Shown: piece by piece, positions 1-10,644 of the stretch | Numbering within the stretch: position 1 is the stretch's first letter | Layout: each line of letters starts with the position of its first letter | Origin: Apostichopus japonicus | Taxonomy: Eukaryota > Echinodermata > Holothuroidea > Aspidochirotida > Stichopodidae | Assembly (NCBI RefSeq): GCF_037975245.1 | Contig: NC_092579.1 | Span: 7,711,001-7,775,000 of the forward strand | Length of the DNA stretch: 64,000 nt | Direction of reading: 5' to 3' | Program-made: the position numbers and the translations under genes | The notes under the pieces: model-generated | The model's input: only the letters and a program-made list of their open reading frames with translations | Told to the model about the DNA's origin: nothing | Databases searched by the model: none

Positions 1-850
1 AACTGCTAGGAAGAGAACTTTCTCGAGACTTGGCAAAGTGCCAGGAAACATATCGCTCATAGATCCTTGGCAAACTGCCAGAAAAAAAAAAAAAGGTACA
101 ACGTGGCACATTTGTTAAGAGAGGAGGGGGGGGGGGGGCCAAGCAGCCACCTGGCTTGACACGTGTAAGCTCAACTTTTACCGCAACGAGCTATCGACTA
201 CGTGAGCGATCCTATGGAATAAGCCTTTCTTGCTATTTCTTTGGTGAATACCAAGACAAACGCTTTAGTAAGTTGAAAAAGGGGTAGGATACAACCCCAG
301 CAAGTTACAAGCGCTAACACGCTCCGAACATACAGCATGCGCTTCATGAGCAATGTTCGATGTTCCGACATCTTAAGCAGAGTTGCATTTCGTAGCACCT
401 GATGGCCTAGTCTTGACTAGCCTAGGCGCTAGGTGGTTTCAATAGGAAGCTGGAAACCTTTACTGCACTACGAAATGGACACATCTCGACAGGAAGAGAT
501 TTGAGAAGTAACGGGTACGTTATCATAACATTCAATACGTGTTTATTACGTTAAATGTGGTGTTGATAAAACGTTGACATAAGATGTCTATGAGATATTA
601 CGTTATATTAATGTTATATTAATGTCTTAACGGAAATTGTTTTGAAATAATAGCCCCTAAAGGGTTTCGGTAACATATTTCTTACACCTCTAATAACGCT
701 ATCATAGCAAAAGACTAAACATTTAGTAACGCCTTTGTGTTTGCTGAGTAACTCCCTGGACTCCATTAAACAGCCAGGATTTATGAGGTGGAATTTCTAC
801 AAACCCACCCTACACATCCCCTGTTGGGAGTTTGTTCCTGGTGAGTAGGG
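1..850. other. Gene-free stretch with two short hairpins and a G run
   Basis: I see no coding exon here. Two near-identical 15-bp hairpins (TTGGCAAAGTGCCAG at 30-44 and TTGGCAAACTGCCAG at 67-81) are followed by an A run and a G run (about 127-138). The rest is unremarkable AT-rich sequence. The 66-residue frame at 198-398 has no recognisable motif and is not called. Confidence 0.5.
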
Positions 851-1090
851 CTGTAGCTTAGTTAGCTCAGTGGTTAAACCCGGTGCCTTCCAATCAAAAG
901 GTCCCCGGTTCAAGTCACCCCAAGATTAATGTATGTTGTCCAGTTACAGAGCTGTTGACAATTCATAGTCATGGACATTAAATATGAATGTACGAGACTG
1001 ACTTTGGTCAGCTTGCGGCTTTGATAAGCCAATGAGGCTTCTTCACAAGTTCCTACTTGCAGGATGATCTAAATTACATACACAAATACA
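851..1090 (+). mobile_element. tRNA-derived SINE (copy 1)
   Basis: The head looks like a tRNA gene with the two internal RNA polymerase III promoter boxes: an A box (TAGCTCAGTGG, about 863-873) and a B box (GGTTCAAGTC, 907-916). An unrelated body of about 150 bp ends near a CA/TA-rich tail. The tRNA part lacks a complete cloverleaf, so this is a SINE head and not a working tRNA gene. The 3' limit is approximate. Confidence 0.65.
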
Positions 1091-1187
1091 TACATATACT
1101 GTAGTTGTAAAAGCCACATAGCAGCTGTAGCATTGATTAAGACTCTCATGAAGCAAACTATCCATTCAGTACTCAATTTTTGGAGAG

Positions 1188-1435
1188 AACTGTGGTCAAG
1201 CGGTGTAGGCAGTGTACTGGTGATCTAAGGCTTGCAGGTTTTAGTCCTGGCCAGATCATTCTGTTGTTTCCTTGGGCAAGGCACTTTATATCCATTGCGT
1301 CTTTCCATCCAGGAGGGATTTCTCTCTGTTTAACAGGTTATTTTTGAGAAGGGTAATATTGCTAGCGCCTCTGGCTTCGTTATCGATAGATAGGCTGGCG
1401 CAGTTCAACCCTCAATATTATTATTAATATTATTT
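1188..1435 (+). mobile_element. tRNA-derived SINE (copy 2, different family)
   Basis: This second tRNA-like head has an A-box-like TGGTCAAGCGG and a B-box-like AGGTTTTAGTCC. It is followed by CCTTGGGCAAGGCACTTTA, a conserved block common in invertebrate SINE bodies, and by an ATT-rich tail at 1417-1433. Head, body and tail order supports a SINE. The head resembles Leu/Ser-type tRNAs, and its family differs from the SINE at 851. Confidence 0.65.
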
Positions 1436-2579
1436 TTCATGGAAAGAACCTCCATGAAACCTCCCTACAGGGTACAGCTTAGGTCTACATCATCAAGGCA
1501 GTACTTTTCTTCAGAGGTTTTCTGATTGCAACTGGTTGATAACTAAAGGGGTCATCAGCAGTACTGTGGTACTGCAAGCAGTACTGCGAGTGCTGCTGTA
1601 TTGCAGGCGCTAACAAGGTCATCATACAGGCCACTGTCCTTGACTTCTTTAGCAGCTTATACAGAGAAACCACTTTCCTGCACCACAGTGGCGTCAGCAG
1701 GGCAAAGGATCGGCCCCAACACCCTATTTGCAAAGATAACCAGGTTTCATGTACTTCCGCCTCGCTCTCAGGACTGTGGGGTCGGGGCTCTCTGGAGTCT
1801 TCCCAAGCCCAAGTACAGGGCACTTTGATCACCATCCTCTCAGACAACACGATGGTGGTGGCATACTGTACAGTAGCTACATCAATAGACAGGGTGGCAC
1901 CAGGGCAGAGGGACTGTGCCGTCTGGCATGGGAGACCCTCACCACAGCTGCAGAATCTGGCACGGCCCTATGGGTCTCCCATATAGCCAGAAAGGAGAGT
2001 GTGAGGGCCGATGCTCTGCCCAGGGGACAACTCGACCCCGACGAGTGAACCCTTCGCAAGGAATATGCGGTAGGTTTTTCCACATGTTCGGCATACCTCT
2101 GATAGACCTGCTTACGACAAAGGGCAACAATGGGCTGCCCATCTTTTGTAACAGGCGGTCCCACCTGCAGCCTTCCACATAGCACCAGGTCCCTGCCGTG
2201 AGATGGACCAGAGGTTTAAATTCTTCCCCCCCTTTGGCATGATCAGCCAGATACTGAGGAAGATTCGCAGCTCCAAGGGTAAATTCATCCTAGTGGCTCC
2301 CTCCGGACCCCGGGTCCCAGGCCGCAGGTCCCACACGCAGGCCCCAGACGGGGACGTCTGGTTTTCCAGACGGCTCCACGCTGGGCATTAGCCCAGACAT
2401 TGACCAGCTCACCAAAGGCATGGCTAATCGCCGTCCACGAGTCAGACAGTTAGCCCCCTCTGCGGGGCTCTCAGCAGTGCTGCATGCCCTGGCAGGGCCG
2501 CTGTACGAATCAACGGGGAACGCTTCCCTGGCTGCTCTTTCAAAGAAAACACTCTTCGTCATTGCGGTAGCGTCAGCGT

Positions 2580-3098
2580 GAAGGAGTTACCTCCAAGCCC
2601 TAACAACCAAACAGAACCACATCAGATTTGAGGGCCATGGGGCGAGGACGGTTCCAGACCCGTCCCTTATTGCCAAGAACCGGGCCTTGACTTTCTTGCC
2701 CGGGGACATTTTCTTTCCGGAAATCAAAACCCTTTCATCAGTGGCTGAGGACAAGCGATGGTGCCCAGTCAGGGCACTGAAGTGGTACTTAAACAGGACA
2801 GAGAAGTTGAGACAAACAACCTCCCTTTTCATCCTGCCACGACCACCTTAAACAGCAGCCGCCAAGGATACCCTATCCCGATGGCTAGTAGAGATGATCC
2901 ACCCGTTCACGATGGGGGGATACCCGGCCAAGAGATCACAACATCAGTGGGGCCTCGGCTTCCACAGCTCTCTCTGCCGGTATCCCGATACAGGACATCC
3001 TCAAGGTGGCAGCGTGGAAAACACCAACTACGTTCGTCGCCTGTTACTTACCTGACACTCTAGACGCCGAGGCAGCTCTTGGTAGCTCGGCGATGTGA
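2580..3098 (+). pseudogene. Tyrosine recombinase (YR) domain of the DIRS relic
   Basis: Reading across several frames, this segment shows ALTTKQNHIRFEGHG, then CPVRALKWYLNRTEKLR, a short shifted region, and an open C-terminus containing AGIPIQDILKVAAWKTPTTF and ending at the TGA at 3096-3098. These match the phage-integrase-like recombinase of DIRS retroelements, which replaces the DDE integrase and joins a circular DNA copy to the genome. At least two frameshifts separate the pieces, so this copy cannot make an enzyme. The last stretch (about 2970-3098) is the best preserved. Confidence 0.65.
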
Positions 3099-3156
3099 GG
3101 TCCGGTTGGTACTTGGTCCCACCCCTCGGGCCTCCCACCATCGGGCAGTGCCACTC

Positions 3157-3255
3157 GGTGCTAAGGTTGTGAGGAGACAGGTAAGCGAGGAGCGAAGTAA
3201 ATATTCCAAAACTTACTGGTTTGGATATTTACGAGTGACGAGCTTACCTGTCTCC
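3157..3255. repeat. Long imperfect palindrome inside the DIRS 3' end
   Basis: Arms GGAGACAGGTAAGC (3173-3186) and GCTTACCTGTCTCC (3242-3255) are exact inverted copies. The intervening 55 bp is itself nearly palindromic around GTAAATATTCCAAA and TTTGGATATTTAC. The 30 bp at 3157-3186 recur as a direct repeat at 3808-3837. Confidence 0.85.
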
Positions 3256-3807
3256 ATTCCCGCCTCCCTCCCCCGAGGGGGTGGGACACAGCCGGACGGG
3301 GGAGCAGTCGTTCGACTAGGCTCACGACTCCAAGCACAACACCAGATAGACAGAGCCAACAACTACTAAGAGTCACCGGCCAGGTCTATCGGTGAGGGTA
3401 ACTTTGCACCCTGTGTTTTTCATATGCGTACTCACCTAAGTTGTCTTAGGGTTAGCAAGTGTTGGGCCTTTACAGGATGAGGCTCCTTGTTAGGAAAAAG
3501 GGGTAGTTTCGCCTGCAGGGCTCAGGAGAGTGTCCCCCCTCCTTACCCGCTGCGGCGGGGAGGATTACACTCTCCCTGCTAGGAAGGCATCAGTGCCTTT
3601 TGTCAAGGGCTCACCTTTGAGAAGTTTAGTCGACGGGAGTCCTTGGGGGGTGGCCAGAGGATTCTGGCCACCCCTATTTCGGTGACCGTGAGGCCACTTT
3701 TAAGGAGTGGTCTCATGAGTAGTGAGGAGTGACCGAGGGGGGGGTTCGGTCATAGAGGGCGCACAGTGTTATTATTTTACCAGGACTTTATAGGCACGGT
3801 AGAATGA

Positions 3808-3880
3808 GGTGCTAAGGTTGTGAGGAGACAGGTAAGCTCGTCACTCGTAAATATCCAAACCAGTAAGTTTTGGAATATAT
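3808..3880. repeat. Second DIRS terminal copy with the palindrome interior inverted
   Basis: The first 30 bp (3808-3837) repeat 3157-3186 exactly. The next 40 bp (3838-3877) match the reverse complement of the interior of the first palindrome instead of its forward sequence. The loop is therefore flipped between the two copies. Confidence 0.85.
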
Positions 3881-4268
3881 ATGTACAGGGATTATGTTAA
3901 TTGTAGGTATAAACATCATACTGATTTTTTTAGCATTTAATGTAGCCAATTATAGAAATAAGCTGAGTTTCAAGACAGGTGTCGGTGGTATAGAGTTCAA
4001 GTTTAGTCTGGCTAAGATTCACCGGACAGTGATTAGTTTGCAACGTTCTGTTGCCTAGATTTGATGGCATGTGAAATAAATTTCATTGTTGAATATGTGC
4101 TGCATCTGCATGAAATCACCATCATCAGCCTCTAAAGAATGCTGCAGTGAATAATTTATCGGGTGTTGCATCACAAAATGCTATGCAGAATGGGAAAGTT
4201 GCTAAGAGTACAGTAAGTGCAGGGATGCATCTAGTGGTGTTTGTTCTATAGAAGAACCAGTGTGAGAC

Positions 4269-4680
4269 ATGTGTTATTACTTTATTAGTGTTTATCTGCG
4301 ATCAGCTACAGAATCCAGTATAAAATACTTCTTCTCACCTTCTGTGCTCATCATCTTGAACGGCCTGTGTACCTGTCACAACTTCTCTTGCCATATACTT
4401 CGTTCCTCCAACAAACTGTTTTTAACTGTTCCAAAACCACGATTGAAGAACTATGGTTACAGAAGCTTCCAATACTCTGGGTCTTATCTCTGGAACAAGT
4501 TACCAGATCACATTCGAACATGCTATAAACTTTCTACTTTCAAAAGTCTACTTAAGACCCATTTTTTCACTTGTTCTTTTGTAAATTAATTTACTTTCTT
4601 TGTAAAGCGCTTTGAGCAGTAACTTTTGTTTACTGATTTGGCGCTATATAAGTCTCATTTATTATTATTATTATTATAGG
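4269..4680 (+). mobile_element. 3' end of a CR1/L2-like non-LTR retrotransposon
   Basis: An open frame at 4269-4589 ends with a stretch typical of the extreme C-terminus of CR1/L2-clade reverse transcriptase proteins: PRLKNYGYRSFQYSG, then SYLWNKLPDHIR, then FKSLLKTHFF. It is followed by a short 3' UTR with GCGCTTTGAGCA and GGCGCTATATAAG and an ATT repeat tail (4660-4677), as in LINEs that end in short tandem repeats. All upstream protein is absent, so this is a 5'-truncated insertion on the + strand. Confidence 0.75.
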
Positions 4681-6357
4681 GTTTCAAGTGAGCTGCTGTT
4701 GTCTTCATAGCTTTGGAAAATACTCACCTACAGTACTGTAGTAAGTACTATAAACTAATGCCAAACCGTCACACGTACAGTACTTAGTTTAAATTTTAAA
4801 ACTTCTCTTTGCCAAACCTGAGAATCCTGAAACATGTATAATATCTTTAATATTAAACATAAAGTGATAGTTTGAACCAAAGTAGAAAGCTAGCCTAACT
4901 TTGACTACAATGCAGAAGACCCTTTTAAGCAAAGTCATACTTAGTCTGGTATTAAACTTCTTTGGAGGAAACGTTGATATCTAAACATCCACATCCAGCT
5001 GTCATTTATATCTAATTTTACTCTCCTACTCATTACACATACTGTACTCTGTCAGTTCTTACAGAGAAGTTTTCACTTGCCTGAAAAAGTTCTGAGGCAT
5101 GTTCTATAGATCATGTTTAAGTGAACTTGATATCTAAATCAATAAGCAGGGTTTGAGACTTGTGTCCGATGTCATCATGACCTGGTTGTTAGCTAGTGAT
5201 GATGAATCTGTGTGACTTCTCTGCTGTACATACTGTAAAGGCACCACTCCATGTGTACAGTATTGTACCTGTATGTGAGTGTTATTGGCAATGTGACAAC
5301 AACTGTTGTGGTCAGAGCCTCAGAGGCCTACTGTACAGTAGGGTTCATTTTATATTTGGAGAGAATCCAAGCATCCTGTGGGAAAAAAATGTCCTTCCAG
5401 AACCTCTTTCTTTGAATTCAGTTGAATTCTAATTCAAGGTACAAACTTGACAAAATTGTGGAAAATGTTTGTCAAGTTTAACCCTACAAGTATACTGCAA
5501 ATAAATATTCATATGTAAAAGTTATATACAAAATTCTAACAGACAAACTTAAGAACTAAAGGAGAATGTAACTACCATACATTCCTAGCAGAAAAGTTGT
5601 TTAGAATATGAAAAAAACAAATCAATGTACCCTAAATCTTGCCTTTCCCCCCATCAGTGGGTGCACTCCATGCCATTAAAGGGTGTCCCCCCCACCTTCA
5701 CCATCATTGTTGGGTCCACCTCCCTTGTTCACATTGAGAATTAAAAGAAGATCTAATGCCAAAAGGACGATCAACTACGTAGAGTGAATGCGCATGTACA
5801 CATGAACAGACCCTGCAATTGTTATCTCCCTTTTAGGGAGGATCCTAAGACCCACAAGGGCAATCAAGATTGTAGTGTGAATATTCAGGGGATCAAACAA
5901 CCTGAGATCTCTGGTTTAATACTTGCCCCCTCCTCACCATATCCCTTCCGTTAAAGTGTGTACTTGAGTTCTCCTAGGTATAAAGTAGCTAATCGATTAT
6001 TAAGCAATCATTGTGACATTTTCGCTGATTTGTTATGCAGGTCCAACACACCCTTTTCAATATGAACAAGTCCAGTGTCAGTTTTGTTACCTCTCCAGGG
6101 GGGGGGGGGCGGGGGGAGATCCGGATTTCATTTCAAATGTGAACATGACTTTTGTGTATTGGCAAAGCAGCTAGTGAATGAGACAAAGCCAGCTGCATTA
6201 ATCACGGTGTTTCAAACTTTGTAAGCTGCTGCATTTTGAATTGAATAGTTAAATCCAGCTGCATTAGCGGAATAATGTTTAATATAGTATAAATTTGTGT
6301 ATTTTTTTATATTGAAGGTGAGAACTTTGGGCCATACTTGAGGAGAGGGGAGGAACG
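4681..6357. other. Intergenic region upstream of the MXRA7-like gene
   Basis: No exon is supported here. It contains many short TACTGTA/ACAGTA words, a G-rich run at about 6098-6118 and an AT-rich stretch just before the MXRA7-like start. The 78-residue frame at 5196-5432 shows no motif. The promoter must lie near 6200-6350, but I see no clear core element. Confidence 0.4.
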
Positions 6358-9300
6358 ATGTCAGAACTTGTGCTTGAGACTGAATATTTGTTTTTCACCG
6401 TGGCCTCCGTTGCTACGCTACTGGTCGTCATCCTCAGCTGGAGGGTCTTACAATCTAAGAAAGATATACAGAGAGGATTAGACAAGAATCAGGTACAGTA
6501 TTACACCAGGCAGATAAACAGGCAGACAGACAGATAGACCAATCAGAAGAGGGATAAGTACAGTAACAAATTAATTTAGAGATACAAGAGTGGCAGTGAA
6601 ACTGACAACTGTATTAAGTGTTCATAACAGCTATGTATGCTTCCAAATGTATCACAATTCATGGATAAATCAGCAGGAAGATTACAGTACATTAGGAAAA
6701 TAAAGCCTTCAGAGAATTCTCTGCTGTGATGGGGCCGCACACAGAATGTGGTCAGTGCAAATTAGGGACAGGGGCGCCAGTGCGTGCCATATCGGCGTGG
6801 TCAAGGAGGGGGGCGGGGGACCCTGAAGTTTAACAAGTTTCATCATTTCACTTATATCAGCTTCATATCAAAAGAATATTGAAAAAATAAAAAAGTTGTG
6901 TATCTTTCTTCCCAAGGATTTTTCAACATACTGTAGCAAAGTTAATTGGTTCGGGGAGGGGAGCACCTAACAATTTGTTTGGGGACAAGTTCCCTCGCCA
7001 TGCCCCCCTTTTGGCAATGTCACTGATCTTGTAGAGGAAAGCATAGTACAGTAAAGTTGTGCTTTCAAACTGACACATAAAATATATATTTACTTCACTC
7101 TGCTTATATGTACAGTAAGACAATATCTTCAATGACAATTTGATGCAACTATGCCCCACTGTTTATGAACAATATTTATTGGTTTATTGATCATGCATAC
7201 TCTTTTGCAATGGATGAACCATAAGCTAGCATTAAGATCTGTTATTTCTCCCTCACAAATCACACTAGAAATTACTGAAATGTTAAGAACACCATAATAA
7301 CACGGTTGTGTGGCTTTCAGCATCTTTGTAAAATCTGATGAGATGGGATAATGGTTCTGCAATTCCTAACCTCTGATGGCCTCTGCTGGCATTTTGGAAC
7401 TAAATCACAACAAATTAAATTCCCTTTAGGAGTAAGGAAATGAATCGGAAATAAAAGAGAATTGTTTATCGTGAGTTGGGTCATTAGGCGCCGATGCGAT
7501 CTTCCTGGAGCAAAGTAAAATGTTGGATTTAGCTTGGGGGAGAATGGTCTCGCTTAATTTGCTTTTTTTCTTTGAACAAGATTTTGTTTTCTCGTCAAGC
7601 TTCAGTTTATCATCGGTTGGGTACATGATCTGTTGAATAAAGTTAAAATGGCCGACAGCAACGTTACATATTAGACAGTCATAGTAATGTATTGGATTAA
7701 TGGATAGTTGTGCGGTACTGGAGCTTTACTCAGTCAGTCTCCACACATTGGTACATTTTGGATGACGTCACTACGTCACTGTGTCACGAATCGTATCATC
7801 TCTATATTTTGGTTTCTCTGTTTGGTTTTGGCTTTGGTTCGATCAAATTTTTGCTACAGTAGAGAGTGCACAGCAGCATAGAGCAGCATTATAAACTAGT
7901 TACAGTGAGCATTCCTTATGAGAGTAGAAAAATAATCAGACTAATGATTTAATGTCACGTTTGATAATCGTGTTAACACTGTATTGTACGGATGACAACT
8001 GGGTGATGGATACATAGCTTTACACAATCTTCCTCATACTATTAGACAGTGTGTTAAAACTGTATGTACAGTAAGCATTGAAATCAGTGACAGGGGATCC
8101 TAATGGTATGTTGGAAGAAAATGACTGTGGAAGGTTCATATTCCCCTCCTTTTACCCATTATTGGCTGTAAGGAAATGCAAACACATAATTTGCCAATTT
8201 TAAACAATATTAATAGCCCTATCTGAGAGAAAAAGAAAAAAGAAAAAAAAAAGGGGTAGTATAGATATTTAAGGGTTATGTAGTATTTAATGGCCATCCT
8301 GTTTATGTGGTGATTAGTATTATTACATAAAGCCATCAACGCGGTCATTAGTATTGCCCACAGATACTGTATGCTCTTTAATTGTCAGATAATTGTCATA
8401 ATATAATTATTTGAATTTGTAGTTTGAGAGATTTACTGCTACCTTAACTTATCAGTTTCACTCATTGAGCCGTTTAATTTTTTAAACAATTAATCAATCT
8501 CAATGTCTGGGAATCAAACCCTCCAAGGAGAGTACAGTTAATATTTGGCTCGACGACGTCTGGGAATAATCCATCTGGGTTTATATCAGAACCTGCACGA
8601 GAGTAAAGTTTGAATATCGTCAGCGTCGTATGCAATATTATTGATGACCTTTAGGTAAAATACTGAAAATGTAAACTATAAATAATAGAATCGCCACGGA
8701 TGGGTTCATTTGTTTGACAGGGGTTTTTTCGTCTCTTTTTTTTTTATGAATCGTTCAGGGAGATGGCGATGATCAGGTGAAAGGAAAGCATTCAGAAGAT
8801 GAATTAGCAGATGTAGACAACTTACTTATAAAGAGTTCGGAATTGAAGATCCTTGATTCCAAAGATCTACAGAAGTTACAAGAAGGGGAAGACCAGGGCT
8901 CGCCCAGCAAATCCAGTGAGGACCCTAACGTGAAGCGTGTCAGAGCCAAAGAATTGGAGGAAGAATTAGTCAAAGAGATGACGGATAGCCAGCTAGATGA
9001 AGAAAGGAGGTAACGCCAGTAAACTCTTTTAACAATTGACCTTATCCATCTCAGGGGCATGGGGAACATTAGGGCAGGATGAGGGGGAGGTTCAACTGTG
9101 TCTCGTTAGAGGGAGAGTGAAGGGGGAGTGTAAAAGCTGTTTATAGAGGCTCATTCCTCCCCCTTTGCACGTGCAGGGTGACATCATTGTCTATCTCTGT
9201 GTATTTGTTTCGTTGTCCACACACTGCACACAAAGTGTTGTAGTTGATTGGGTAACGTGCTTACTTTGAATTACTGGGTTGCATCTATTGTAGTACATTT

Positions 9301-10644
9301 ATTCTTTAGCAATTTTTAATTTTTGTTTTAGTGAATCCCTCTCTATGGAAGTATTATACATATGATATGATTTAATTATTATTCTAGGCCTAATTATTAT
9401 TTTTTTACATCTTTAACCGATTTTTCAAAAGTATCGATCAAGAGATTTCAAATCATTTGAGTTGCGTTTATTAAATCATATTGTGTTGTTGCATTACTAG
9501 AACAGTTCATTTGGATTGTGAAAGGGTGTATGCTGTGTTTGTTGCGTGGTGTGCCCTCCTTCAACGGATTTCAACCCTCCGTGGTTGATAATCCATTGGA
9601 GACTTTGGAATTACCTAAGTGCAGGTTTTAAGCACATGTGCTGCATTGCAACATAAGTAGATTGATGATAGTTCAGTTAATATTTACTATCATTTTGGAT
9701 AGGAATAGCAGTTAGGTACATACTGTTCTTATGCCAGCGTGACATTTGTGCACTGCATGTTACCCGTGTTTAAATTTGAAGAAAGGAGGACAAGTTGTCC
9801 AGGCCTGAAAAATGTGTCTATAGTATGACTTTAAGGTTTCCTTTTCCTTTGTGGGATAACTTAATTTTTTTTAAAGGTTACCTGCTGTTCGTTGATATCA
9901 GTAGCAGTGACCAAAATCCAATTTGACAAAGGTGCAGTATTTGCCTTGTATGGTCAATATGAGAAATGTGTCTTCAGTATGACTTTAGAGTTTCCTTTTC
10001 CTTTGTGGGATAACTTAATTTTGTAAAGGTTACCTGCTGTTCGTTGATATCAGTAGCAGTGACCATAATCAAATTGGACAAAGGTGCAGTATTTGCCTTG
10101 TATAGTCAATATATGGTCGAAGGACTGTTACTATTGACAATTTGCCATTCTGAATATAAAAAACCTAAATCCTCTCAACGGATGCAAAATTGCAACATAC
10201 GCTATTTAAAAATGGTCACGTAGTGTCAAAAACCTTAAAGAAAGCTTTTAAGCAGTTATTGGCAATGTTGGTGTTCAGAATATTGGTTTGCAATTGTATT
10301 CATCATTTATTAACGTAATTTTTCTGTTTCCAAGTTGGCATAGTGCTATAAAACTGAGGGAGCCAGTCCTGACTGAACTTTGGTATTATCAAGCAAGCTG
10401 TTTTTTTTTGCTTTCCTTTTTAAGTTCTTTTTAATGAACGCATCTACTGTACTAAGGAAGTAATTTCTGTGTTCCAAGAATTGTCATATATATCGACCTG
10501 CCTAACATGTCTGTCGTTTCTCCTCTCTGTAGAGTTCGAGAAGAACAGTTAGCAGCCATCTTTAAACTGATGGAGGAAAACCAGGATAGGTTTGGTGTGG
10601 ATTCGGTGGAGGATGTGAAAAGCCAGTACAAACTGTATGCATGA
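6358..10644 (+). CDS. MXRA7: MXRA7-like small membrane protein, three exons
   Basis: The coding exons are 6358-6492, 8759-9009 and 10533-10644. All introns are GT-AG and phases agree (0, then 2), giving 165 residues and a TGA stop at 10642-10644. Exon 1 encodes a short lumenal start, one hydrophobic helix (about residues 12-29, LFFTVASVATLLVVILSW) and a basic flank. Exon 2 is acidic and low in complexity. It ends in a charged helix (VRAKELEEELVKEMTDSQLD) that runs into exon 3, whose REEQLAAIFKLMEENQDRFG and KSQYKLYA form the conserved C-terminal block of matrix-remodelling-associated protein 7. That family consists of small single-pass membrane proteins of poorly known function. The start ATG is in a good context (aacgATGtc). 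Identification rests on the C-terminal block and the overall layout. I see no paralogue nearby. Confidence 0.85.
7426..7626 (-). CDS. Unrecognised 66-residue frame antisense to MXRA7-like intron 1
   Basis: This is a lysine- and serine-rich open frame beginning at an ATG (MYPTDDKLKLDEKTKS...) just downstream of a possible splice acceptor (CAACAG) on the - strand. A perfect CRE-like palindrome, TGACGTCA (7763-7770), with two nearby CGTCAC half sites lies about 140 bp upstream in this direction. I do not recognise the protein. It could be a first coding exon of an antisense transcript or chance. Confidence 0.2.
   Translation of the reverse strand: MYPTDDKLKLDEKTKSCSKKKSKLSETILPQAKSNILLCSRKIASAPNDPTHDKQFSFISDSFPYS
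7763..7787. promoter_or_regulatory. CRE-like cluster (TGACGTCA plus half sites)
   Basis: TGACGTCA at 7763-7770 is the consensus CREB/ATF site. It is followed within 20 bp by ACGTCACT and GTGTCACG. Clustering of such sites is typical of promoters, but this cluster sits inside an intron of the MXRA7-like gene. It could serve an internal or antisense promoter. No other promoter element was recognised. Confidence 0.35.
9810..10117. repeat. Tandem duplication of about 154 bp in MXRA7-like intron 2
   Basis: Two head-to-tail copies start at about 9810 and 9964 (both AAATGTGTCT...). They share TTTCCTTTTCCTTTGTGGGA and GTTACCTGCTGTTCGTTGAT with few differences. The unit is AT-rich and non-coding. Confidence 0.85.

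Larger units (their letters stand above)
1780..3880 (+). mobile_element. Decayed DIRS-type (tyrosine recombinase) retrotransposon, 3' part
   Basis: Frames on the + strand carry, in order, pieces typical of DIRS elements. First is an RNase H-like block (about 1830-2050, with NRQGGTR and ADALPRGQLDP). Next is a linker with a FPPFGMI...ILRKIRSSKGKFILVAP segment (about 2215-2320). Last is a tyrosine-recombinase block (about 2580-3098). The frames are broken by stops and shifts, and the reverse-transcriptase part upstream is missing. The 3' region has two copies of a 30-bp direct repeat (3157-3186 and 3808-3837) tied to a palindrome, as expected for the complex termini of this class. The element is not functional. 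Confidence 0.75.

Noticed and set aside
851..930. Possible functional tRNA gene
   Set aside because: A and B boxes are present but no complete cloverleaf or acceptor pairing can be drawn; it continues into a SINE body.
1485..2185. Minus-strand frames over the DIRS relic
   Set aside because: The recognisable RNase H and recombinase motifs are on the + strand; these are shadows.
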